From the NCBI GenBank assembly GCA_009869945.1, contig WIXG01000694.1:1-26310 (forward strand): 26,310 nt of DNA, given 5' to 3'. Positions 18,101-26,310 of the stretch are shown here, piece by piece. The notes below the pieces were generated by a model, which was given only the letters and a program-made list of their open reading frames with translations, did not search any database and was not told the origin of the DNA. Position 1 is the first letter of the stretch; each line of letters begins with the position of its first letter. Source of the stretch: Mesaphorura yosii. Its lineage: Eukaryota > Arthropoda > Collembola > Poduromorpha > Tullbergiidae. A program made the position numbers and the translations under genes.

Positions 18101-21051
18101 TGCCTGCAGCTGTCGCAGCGTATCAGCTCCAGCACCACCACCATCATAATCACTATCATAAGCCAGCCTATCATGGTCCGGTTGACGTAGGACTTGGCTG
18201 GAGCCCCGGCGCATACGCGAGCGCGTACACGGGCGGTAGCCCAATCAAGTTTGTGGATGGTGGCGATGTGGGCTTGGATTCACTGTACAACGGGTACGGG
18301 TACGGTGATTTTAGGACAATGGGCCTTGGAAACAATGGCGGAGCACTACAGCAGGCACAAAAGACGGCTACCTCATTCGCACTAAAGACGATGGATTCAT
18401 CAACTCAAAACCAACAGCAACAGCAGCCCATCGTGAATACACAGCAGCAATACACAAACAGAGATCCAGGCTCAATCCTGACCTCATTAAATTTAGAGTC
18501 GGGCGGTGTTCGCGCGACCGAAGATGAGCAGAACCTCGACTCGATCGACAACAGTATTCGGCAGCTGCAGGCTCAGATTGCGCAGGAAGAGGCGGCAGGA
18601 AGTGCAAACGCAGGCGGAGGCGACGAGGGCGCTGCTGCGAACAGTTACTTTAGCAGTATTTTTAACACAAGCCCTAGCGCTAATTCAAATAGAGGTAGAA
18701 CCTACTTCCCATCCGATGATAGCTCCCGTCGTAGTCAACCTTCCATTAATCAACAGCAGCAGCACGAGACTGTAATTTACCCAATTGAGAGTATCCAAAC
18801 AAGGCTTCCGGTGCACGCAACGAGCAACGACGCGACGACGGCACCTAATAAGTTTAATTTTCCTGAGGAGATTAAAAGTGGAGGTGGCAGTGGAACGAGT
18901 TTTAGCAGTGCTTCTAGTCAAACACAAGGTTACGCTCAACAGGGCCGTCGTGTCACGTTTCCAGAGCAGGTCAGGAGCAGGAAGAAACGACAAGCGTCCT
19001 CAGCACATGCACACGGACGCGTGTTGAGCTCAAACGGATCCTACAAGTCGGAGGTACGTGGAAATGAATAACTGATACAAACCGCAAAGTTTTTACTTGC
19101 TCTTTTTCTTGAGGAATTTTGTAAATAGTGTACAAATACACGTAATTCTCTTCCACTTCCAAGACGTTTTTTCAGCTTGAACCCTTCACCCTGTGAATTC
19201 AACTTTGTAGACGGTTAAATGCCGTTAAACACGAATTCCAAATCAAAGACGTGCAGAGAACCAAACAGGTTTCGAGTTGCCGAGAAATCTATTGCGGACG
19301 TTTGCGCGTGTTTAAATAACTGGTTCTAATTTTCTTCTTCTCTATTCTGGAAGTAGAAATAATGGACGAAGGACGGCCACTGACAAATAGACGACAAGGT
19401 TCATGCAACTGACGACCAATGACAAGGCAATACGGACCGACGAATGTGCAAACGCCGGACTCGGCTTTGACCGGCAACGTCTCTGTACGGCGTATCAAGT
19501 GGACGTGTAGTCATTCACTGGTTAACTAGTGACAAATATGACGTGACTCTGGTAGCTTAGGAAGGAACTGTGTGAATGAAACTGCTTTCATGTGACAATT
19601 GTCTTTTTGTAATTTTTATCTTGTGACGTTTGTGCTTCCGTTAACTTCAACTTTGCTATGCTTGACGCTTTCAAAGCATGCGCCATTCTCATTGCTAATC
19701 AGTCACTTGCCAAGAAATACTTAAAGTACACAATTACTCAAGTCCTTGAACGCTTTAATTCCAGAGACAGCTGAACCTCGGCTCGTGCCCAGCCGGTTAC
19801 GTCTGCTGCAGAAACCCACAAAAGGCGCCAGTGCAGTACAGACCGCAGCAGTCGTCCGTCTTCACTCCTCAAACGACCAACTCCAGACCCACAACAATCA
19901 TCTCTAACCCTTATCCAAGCTCGCCTCCCGTCATCTCACAACCACAAACTCCATTCGTGACCAGCTCGAATTACCATGGCGGCTCAAATCAACTTCAGCA
20001 GCCACAAACGGCATTCATAAGCAACACAAACTACTTGAACAATAACGGTGGAGGCTTCTCGCAAGGGTACGGAGCCTGTGGAAAGCGCAATGCGAGGGGC
20101 ATCACTGGAAGGGTGGTGAACCCGGGGCAGGCGTACGCGGAAGGGGACACGGATTATGGTCAGTTTGAGACTGCGTGCTGTGGAAGTGATTAACATTGAA
20201 TTTGCAATATTCAAATTCCTGTAGGTGAATACCCCTGGCAAGTGGCGATCCTCAAGAAAGACGGCTACGACAATGTGTACGTGTGTGGTGGAAGCGTGAT
20301 TGATTCCAGGCATATTCTAACCGCTGCGCATTGCATAAAAGTAAGTTCACTTTAAAAACTTGAAACGCAAGTGCTAGCTAAATTCCCTCTTAATTAAAGG
20401 GCCTTAACCCATCCGACCTCCGCGTGCGACTCGGCGAGTGGGACGTGAACCACGAAACGGAATTCTATCCCCACATTGAAAAAGACGTTGCCGGATTTGC
20501 AATCCATCCAGATTTCTACGCAGGGAATCTGTTCAATGACATTGCCATAATTCGGGTGGACCCAATCGACTTTACTCAAAGTCCCCACATCAGTCCCGTC
20601 TGCATCCCACCGTACAATTACGAGTTTGCTGGAAGGCGTTGCTTCGTGACGGGGTGGGGCAAAGATGGTTTTGGCGGGAAATACCAGAATGTACTTAAAG
20701 AGGTTGAGCTGCCTGTGCTCTCTCACTTTGACTGCGAGCAGAAACTAAAGAGGACAAGGTTGGGGGTGGATTTTGTTCTGCACTCTGGATTCGTTTGTGC
20801 TGGTGGGGAGGAGGGGAGAGATGCTTGCAAAGGTTTGATTTCTTAATGGTTTCATGAGTTCATATTCCTGATTCAATGCTTGCTAATTGGCAGGCGACGG
20901 TGGTGGCCCACTCGTTTGTGACGTTCAAGGCACGTGGCAACTAGCAGGCATCGTTTCGTGGGGTGTTGGCTGCGGTCAGTACAACGTCCCTGGAGTGTAC
21001 GTGAGAGTTTCACAGTATAATGAGTGGATCAAGAAGACGATTGCTGGTTGA
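15142..21051 (+). CDS. Giant secreted CLIP-type serine protease homolog (catalytically inactive)
   Basis: Coding exons: 15160-15675, 15739-16276, 16347-16993, (17350-17478), 17740-19053, 19765-20158, 20225-20340, 20400-20832, 20894-21051, about 1371 aa, or 1414 with the bracketed exon; all phases agree. ATG 15160 opens a signal peptide ('[20 protein letters not shown]'). A cysteine-bearing '[15 protein letters not shown]' motif follows near residue 170, then Tyr/Pro repeats, a His cluster, and '[10 protein letters not shown]' (exon 3). After about 600 low-complexity residues comes 'SCPAGYVCC' (exon 5), which completes a CLIP-like six-cysteine pattern. The trypsin-like domain has His ('LTAAHC'), Asp ('FNDIAIIRV') but GDGGGPL instead of GDSGGPL, so it is a pseudoprotease like the Scarface/Masquerade-type homologs. 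A role in matrix, adhesion or melanisation control is inferred from those families. A splice acceptor at 15141 implies an upstream 5' UTR exon. Confidence 0.88.
16928..16942 (+). other. Furin-type cleavage site RRKR|Q in the protease homolog
   Basis: Codons CGG AGG AAG CGC CAA near the end of exon 3 give R-R-K-R followed by Q, a proprotein-convertase consensus, in a secreted protein. Confidence 0.5.
17350..17478 (+). other. Predicted cassette exon of the protease homolog
   Basis: Within the 746-base gap between coding exons, CCACGCTAATCTTAG precedes 129 bases (43 codons, no stop, phase 0 at both ends), followed by a near-perfect donor GTAAGTATGG. It would insert a polar segment containing '[19 protein letters not shown]' between exon 3 and the Gly/Tyr-rich exon. 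Because both flanks are phase 0, inclusion or skipping keeps the frame, so it may be constitutive or alternative. Confidence 0.6.
18979..18993 (+). other. Furin-type cleavage site RKKR|Q in the protease homolog
   Basis: Codons AGG AAG AAA CGA CAA near the end of the Gly/His/Gln-rich exon give R-K-K-R followed by Q, the second site of the same type in this protein. Confidence 0.5.
19054..19764 (+). other. Long intron of the protease homolog
   Basis: 711-base intron (GTACGT...TTCCAG). An internal TTTTTTCAG acceptor-like site near 19175 is followed at once by an in-frame TGA, so no further exon is supported. Nothing else recognised. Confidence 0.6.
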
Positions 21052-21355
21052 CCTTTGGATTCCCGTCATCTTGGAGACAATCACCACCTCTGAAAACCCT
21101 GACCTCACATTGTTAGCCATCCCGTGCATTCGTTTTGTTAAATATGCAATTAATTTATTTTACAAATCTGCCTTGATTTTTCTCTAAACGCGAACTAACT
21201 GCTAACTTTTGTCTCAACTCTCATTTCCGACTTGTTTACAACTCTATTAATTTTCCTTCATTCTTGTTTATCGTTTATGAATTTTTGATTGGCTCTTGGG
21301 TAGTCTCAGAGGCTTCAGCCTTCTTGAAACAGAATGCGTAGTCAGACACCAATTC

Positions 21356-21361
21356 AATAAA
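21356..21361 (+). terminator. Polyadenylation signal of the protease homolog
   Basis: AATAAA about 305 bases after the TGA at 21049-21051; no earlier canonical AATAAA seen. Confidence 0.4.
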
Positions 21362-21966
21362 ATTATGGTCTGAGATTCCAACGTGATCAGTCCAAGTGAT
21401 TAAAGATTTATTAAAGAGAACTTACCTCGGCGAAATCCGAGGGCGCGGCACGGAAACAATAGCTCGAAATCAATGATCCGGGGCTGGGAAGAGATTTCCG
21501 ACAAAATCACAAGACAGAAGGCTCCAGTCAATCATCATCCATTATGATTTGCTTTCAGGCCTCAACATTTCTGCTCAAATCAGAGCCAGTTGCTAATTTC
21601 TCACGAATTGACCAAATTAATTTTCAATTTATCACCCCAGACACTGCTGCACCATTCAACTATAATTTGTAATCAAATGTCGCATTTCACGTGCTAAACT
21701 CATTTCTGTTATTGGAATCGTCATAGTCAAAATACGACAGTTCCCACATTGCATGTTTGAACACGAGCAAGGATAGCGTCGTCGTAGGCACGTGAATACA
21801 AATACGGAGAAGGCAAGGTGCGCTAGCTTGTATTGCATTTTGCTTTATTGCATTGACGGGCACGCAGCACGCAGCAGCAACAGACAGCATACGGCCTTTC
21901 GGATCTCGACATTTTGGAACTCCACGACTGGACAGTTAATTATTAAACTGGTAAAACACCGATAAA
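21362..21966 (+). promoter_or_regulatory. Intergenic region and 5' flank of RpL38
   Basis: No gene. A GCCTTTCGG stretch with pyrimidine core CCTTTC at 21895-21900 lies 66 bases before the RpL38 ATG and could be the 5' terminal oligopyrimidine (TOP) start typical of ribosomal protein mRNAs. The transcription start is not proven. Confidence 0.35.
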
Positions 21967-22636
21967 ATGGTAAGTTCCATTAAAAATAACGTGTTTTTAC
22001 TAGCGTGGGTGCGAATTATAACCGATTAAATCCCCCTCCCCACTTTTCAGCCACGCGAACTCAAGGAAATTAAGGACTTTTTACTGAAGGCGAGGAGGAA
22101 GGATGCCAAGAGTGTCAAGATCAAGAAGAACACGGAGAACGTCAAGTTCAAAGTGAGGTGTTCACGATTCCTTTATACGCTTGTGATCACTGATAAGGAG
22201 AAGGCGGAGAAGCTGAAGCAGTCCCTTCCACCTGGTGAGTTTTGTTTAAAAGTAGTTATGGAGTTGGAGAGTCGGCCAAACCAAGAAAAGTAGCCTGTGT
22301 TTTGAAATGATCGATCGAATTCGATTAAATGTCGACGTTTATTTCATTCTGAGGAGCAGGTACAGGAAAGTAGAATTTAATCATTCAAATGATCCCAACA
22401 AGATTGGGGATAAAGATTGAGAAAATAGTCGACAAATTAATAACGACTATAACGATAATAATCTTTCAATTTTATAGAGCTTAAAGTAATAGGCGGACTG
22501 TGAATAAGCTTTCTTCACTACCTTACTAAGAGGTTGGTTGGCTGGATTGGGGCGAAAGATGAGTCACTTAAGTTATGTTGTGAAGCTATATTGAATTTTT
22601 CTGTTTACAGGTCTTCAAGTGAAAGAACGTGCATAG
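21967..22636 (+). CDS. RpL38: Ribosomal protein L38 (eL38)
   Basis: Three exons: 21967-21969 (only the ATG), 22051-22234, 22611-22636, giving 70 codons plus stop, the usual eL38 length. The protein keeps '[19 protein letters not shown]', '[20 protein letters not shown]' and 'LKQSLPPGL', nearly identical to animal L38, a small basic protein of the 60S subunit. The second intron (376 nt) is the longest; ribosomal protein introns often host snoRNAs, but I see no clear box C/D pair there. AATAAA at 22695-22700 follows the stop by 59 bases. Confidence 0.97.
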
Positions 22637-22694
22637 AGGATTAACTACTGTTAAACTGGCATCAATTGTCTTTGTATTATTGAGTTGAAAAACT

Positions 22695-22700
22695 AATAAA
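22695..22700 (+). terminator. Polyadenylation signal of RpL38
   Basis: AATAAA 59 bases after the TAG of RpL38. Confidence 0.6.
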
Positions 22701-23343
22701 TTGTTTCAAATTTATTAACAAACTGCTGGCTTTCTCACTTCGTTGATTACTGAACGCTTGGGATCCTTTCGTTTATGGCATGAAATCCATCTTTGCATTT
22801 ATACGGGGAAAATATGGAAGTTCCAGATTTTATAGGGCATAAATTCCGTTGTCAGCAATCGGCTTGAAACCTGGGATCATGGGTGGTCGTCCGTCGGTGG
22901 TCAATCTGCCCAAAGTGTGAATCTCATCTTTCGCTGCTCTACATCTGCACTCCAGTTTTAACCTGCGTGCTCCAGTTCGGCATACCAAGCATTAAATTCT
23001 TTAAAGACCACGACTCTCACCAGCAGCATATCATTTTTGTAATAACGACATAACGACTTTATGGTGTCAAATGACTTTTGACACCGGCTTGCCGATTTGA
23101 CGTAAGACGTAACTTCATTGGCCTGGCCACCTTGCTCTCGTACTCGGTTACATAATCAGTGATTTACATAATCCTAGAATAAAGTTTAATCATAACAAAT
23201 TAATTGGCCCAGTTGAGAGGGATACAAGAGCAAAGTAGAAACAAGTTACATAACGCCAATTCGAAGAAATTCCTGAGCAATACCACAATTTTCCGTCAGC
23301 TTAGCCGGGATAAGTCTTAAATGATGTGAACTTGTTATCGCTT
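22701..23343. other. Intergenic, nothing recognised
   Basis: No ORF of note and no RNA gene signature. A local direct repeat TAACGACATAACGACTTTATGG at about 23042-23063 and repeated GACGTAAGACGTAAC near 23100 are the only visible structure. Confidence 0.35.
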
Positions 23344-23644
23344 TCAATGACCGACCGACTGTCTTTCGCTTCTCCAATCCTTCGCACGCTCCTCGTCCAG
23401 AGCATCGTCTGAATCTGCTGAATCTACAACATAAGAGAATAAGGAGGATGACCTTGTGCTCTAATTAAACACATACAAACTTGTCTTAGTATGTGGCCAG
23501 TTAGTACTTTACATGCTCCTTCCATTTCCAAGTACGCTGTATGATTCGTGAACTATTCACGAACGATGAATTCAGTCACTTATGCTGTGGACCACCTATC
23601 AAATGGCCTTCTAATCTGGAGTACTGAACTTTAGCTCCTGCCAT
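23344..23644 (-). CDS. Candidate minus-strand micro-gene
   Basis: On the minus strand an ATG (23644-23642) starts 'MAGAKVQYSRLEGHLI'. A possible donor (ATAG|GTGGTC, weak) near 23597 and an acceptor CTTATGTTGTAG ending at 23424 would join, in phase 1, to an acidic exon 23423-23344 encoding 'DSADSDDALDEERAKDWR' and ending in TGA. The product would be about 42 residues, basic at the start and acidic at the end. The downstream exon is open in all three frames, so its frame is a guess based on composition. No family recognised. It would be divergent from the channel gene. Confidence 0.18.
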
Positions 23645-23871
23645 TTTTTGCAGACAGCAGAAGGTGGAATAAGAAAAGTTGGAATTAATCTTCAGTCTGT
23701 GTGCTCGTGATCGTGCCGTGACCACCTCCGCAGTGAAAGCACGCACCACGAAGAGCACCACGAAGAGTTGGTCGACACACCGGTTAAAGCCTTCCGATTT
23801 CCGCTTAAGCTTCCTGCAAAGCAAACTCCGACGACTGAAATTAGACGAGCTGGCCCAGTTCCGGTGTCAGC

Positions 23872-25934
23872 ATGAAGGTTACCGACTGCCTGGTTTTGGC
23901 TGGATTCTGCCTGATTTCCGCGACTACGACTGCGTTCAGGTGAGCGCCGCTTCCTTGACTTTCTTTTAGTCAAACAAGAGGCCAAATGTAAAAGTTTCTT
24001 CCTCGTTATTGACGCATACTTTTACGTAGTCAAAGTGCACGAGAAGACGCTGTAACCAAACTGCTGGACGACCTCTTCAACAATTACGATAAACGACTGC
24101 GGCCGAATTATGGAGGTTAGTTGCCTTACGTCGGTTTCCTGGGAAGATGACATGATTTATACGCTCAACCCGTCTGGAAATGTACGACAGGTGAGAGGCT
24201 GACCGTCGAAGTCAACGCTTACGTGCTTGACCTGTTCAATGTGGATGAGAATAATCACGTAAGCCACATGCTTTTCAAAGGAGCAAAACTTCGGCATAAT
24301 AAATACATTCCCCCGCAGGAGTTCACGGTGAGCATGTACTTGCGTCACTATTGGACCGACCCCCGTCTCACGTACAAACCACCCGAGCCCGGCATCAGCC
24401 ACATCAAACTCGACGTCGAGCACGCGAAAAAACTGTGGGTCCCGGACACGTTCTTCACTAACGAACGCAAGACACAGCGGCACAGCGTGTCGGGGGCGCA
24501 AGAACTGACGCACATCAATCCCGACGGGGAAGTTTTGAGGTCTACGCTTGTGACTGTTTGTGCGTCTTGTAAAATGAACCTTGGCTACTATCCGTTTGAT
24601 CGGCAGCGGTGCAGTATTGAGATCGAAAGTTGTAAGTTGAACTCTAAAACCTGTGCCGAAATTTTCCATTTCGAGACATGCGATGTGAAATAATTAACAG
24701 TAATTTACTTCAGTTTCAAGCAAATATTCGCTTCGAATTTCTCCACATGCAACCTTCAAATTCATGCCACTCGATTTCAGATGGGTACACCGCTAAAGAC
24801 TTTATTTACAAGTGGAAGCATGGCCGAAGTTCTGTTGGGATCTCGAACGAGGCCTCTTCACTCAAGTACTCGATCGGTGGGATTAATCTTGACGAGCAGG
24901 TCGTGTCATTGACGTGTAAGTCCGAATAATCAAAAACTTTTCCGTGCATGACTTTTTTTGACCTGACCTATCGTTGGTCTTCACGCAGCAGCAAACTACT
25001 CCCGACTCGCCATGGAGTTCTTCCTGATTCGCAGCTCAGCGCGGGACGTTCAAGACCGCTACTTCCCTGCGTTCCTGCTTACATGCGTCTCGTTCCTGAC
25101 ACTGGCGATAGGCAGTCTCGTGGCCCGGACGCAGATCAGTCTTCTCATCGTAAGTCTTTCATGGCTGGCCAAGGGTGAAGTGAATGGAAATAAGGTTCTA
25201 ATTACAGATGGCAACTATGGTGATCTTCATGAACTTGAACAGTGCAAGCATGCCAAAAGTGTCCTATCAGACAGCGCTGGACCTCTACCTTTTCGCGAGC
25301 TTTCTGACAATTGCGAATGTTGTGCTCGGTGAGTTTCGCGGACAACCAGAACCAAATTTCGCAAATTTGAAACCTTGTGTGCTTGGAACGAATTATGGCT
25401 ATAATGATAATAACGGTATCATGATAACTCTCGTTTCCTTTCCGTAGTGAATTTCCTGATGCAATACTTCTACCGTTCTGCTGGTCGTAAATCTCCGAGT
25501 GTAAGTTAACTATTCAACTAATTTTTAGCCCTAACTAATTTTTTTAGGAATGTTGGATTCACGAATCCGGAAGCTCAAATGTGTTTAAATCCAAACTTGC
25601 AGACTCCACGCATGCAGCGACTCGAGGAGGTGAACCACGGCGGTCACGGCAGCGGGGAAGACGACAAGGAATTCCTGTGGGGCGACGAGTGTTCTGCCGA
25701 GCCACAGATCAATTCTCGGTTCGAGGAGATTCTGCACAAGTAATCCGCAATTAAAACACAAGGAAATGGAACTGAACAGTTTGTCAGTTAATGTATATTT
25801 TCAGGATCTGCAACGCCTCCAAGTACACAATCCCAATTGGCTTCCTCGCTTTCAACGTAATCTACTGGATGGTTGTGCTTATCGGCTCCAGCACGTTCCC
25901 CGATGATTTCCTCATTAAAGAGGACAGGGGTTGA
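23872..25934 (+). CDS. Cys-loop ligand-gated ion channel subunit (anion-channel side of the family)
   Basis: Ten exons: 23872-23939, 24030-24115, 24191-24258, 24319-24631, 24781-24915, 24989-25149, 25208-25328, 25448-25500, 25603-25739, 25805-25934; phases agree and give 423 codons plus stop. A signal peptide is followed by the extracellular domain: 'WVPDTFF' (Trp 114; loop A) and the Cys-loop, Cys 158 and Cys 172 with 13 residues between ('CKMNLGYYPFDRQRC'). M1 is about residues 246-266, M2 about 268-290, M3 about 300-322, and M4 ('IPIGFLAFNVIYWMVVLIG') near the C-terminus. The M1-M2 junction reads VAR where anion channels have PAR, M2-to-M3 spacing fits GluCl/GABA-type subunits, and 'MPKVSY' matches 'LPPVSY'. 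The short M3-M4 loop is acidic and Gly/His-rich. Closest group uncertain (GluCl, HisCl or insect pHCl-like); ligand unknown. The intron 24259-24318 is stop-free in frame. Confidence 0.88.
24259..24318 (+). other. Stop-free, frame-preserving intron of the channel gene (60 nt)
   Basis: GTAAGC...CCGCAG, phase 0, 60 nt. Reading through adds 20 basic residues between 'DENNH' and 'EFTVSMYLR'; other Cys-loop subunits run straight across this point, so it is an intron. Confidence 0.75.
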
Positions 25935-26095
25935 GTTTGAGAGACAAGGATCAGGACACTGCGGAAGTTTTTAAAGGAGTTGTGTTCGAATATCTTCAAT
26001 CTGTAGTTGACTATATAAAATGAGAATATTTACAGAAATAGGAATAGAGTATTGACTTCTAACTTGCCTCTCATGCTATTTACAAATGTAAATTC

Positions 26096-26153
26096 AATAA
26101 AAGTGCGGCCGTCAACCAACTGCGCGCACTCCTTTAGAGTGACAGGCAATAAA
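26096..26153 (+). terminator. Polyadenylation signals of the channel gene
   Basis: AATAAA at 26096-26101 and again at 26148-26153, about 160 and 215 bases after the TGA at 25932-25934. Confidence 0.5.
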
Positions 26154-26310
26154 ATTGAAGATTAACAGACTTGTGAAGATGAAGGACTTTTATTTTTTAC
26201 TTTCTTGCTAGCTGCCATTTCAATTAAAATGGGTTACAAATTAAACGATGTGGCAACAGTTGGCTCGATTCGCTCACAGAGATTCGCCTGCACTTTGCAA
26301 TGTTCTCTCG
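26154..26310. other. Window end, nothing recognised
   Basis: No supported feature on either strand. A short minus-strand ATG frame near 26212 is too small to call. Confidence 0.3.

Noticed and set aside
20225..21051. Active trypsin-like protease
   Set aside because: The catalytic serine codon is replaced by a glycine codon (GDGGGPL).
22235..22610. snoRNA hosted in the second RpL38 intron
   Set aside because: Ribosomal protein introns are common hosts, but I found no paired box C (RTGATGA) and box D (CTGA) with a closing stem, nor a clear H/ACA layout.
1..26310. CRISPR arrays, insertion sequences or complete transposons
   Set aside because: No regularly spaced repeats, no transposase or reverse transcriptase frames, and no long terminal repeats were seen.

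Overview
The window looks like arthropod nuclear DNA, most likely from a springtail (Collembola). Genes are split by short GT-AG introns (about 50-80 nt), AATAAA signals follow most stop codons, several products are animal-specific (taspase 1, a CLIP-type serine protease homolog, a Cys-loop channel), and a family of multi-pass membrane proteins resembles the lineage-expanded, gustatory-receptor-like proteins I associate with springtails. The phylum call is inference.

Layout. 1-600: 3' end of a receptor-like gene (paralog 1). 1046-2936: a CARD domain plus Ser/Thr kinase gene whose kinase domain is split by a frameshift between the DFG and APE motifs. 3848-6320: three further receptor copies in decay: a 3' fragment (paralog 2), a nearly full-length copy with one TGA (paralog 3), and a 5' copy with a frameshift and a stop (paralog 4). 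6660-8427 (+): taspase 1, eight exons, 420 aa. 8592-11807 (-): the mismatch-repair MutL homolog PMS2, eight exons, about 930 aa, convergent with taspase and with overlapping 3' ends. 12092-12526 (-): an unrecognised 144-aa ORF. 12.5-15.1 kb: no gene seen. 15160-21051 (+): a very large secreted serine protease homolog (about 1.4 kaa), catalytically dead (Ser to Gly), in which a CLIP-type cysteine pattern appears to be interrupted by a roughly 600-residue insert carrying two furin-type sites. 21967-22636 (+): ribosomal protein L38. 23344-23644 (-): a weak candidate micro-gene. 23872-25934 (+): a divergent Cys-loop ligand-gated ion channel subunit, ten exons, 423 aa.

How the genes relate. There is no operon. 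Taspase, PMS2 and RpL38 are conserved housekeeping neighbours. The CARD-kinase and the CLIP homolog belong to families linked to signalling, immunity or extracellular matrix. The receptor cluster is a tandem array undergoing birth and death. The gene models of taspase, PMS2, the protease homolog, RpL38 and the channel were built exon by exon; every junction keeps phase and each total coding length divides by three, which is the main internal support for them.
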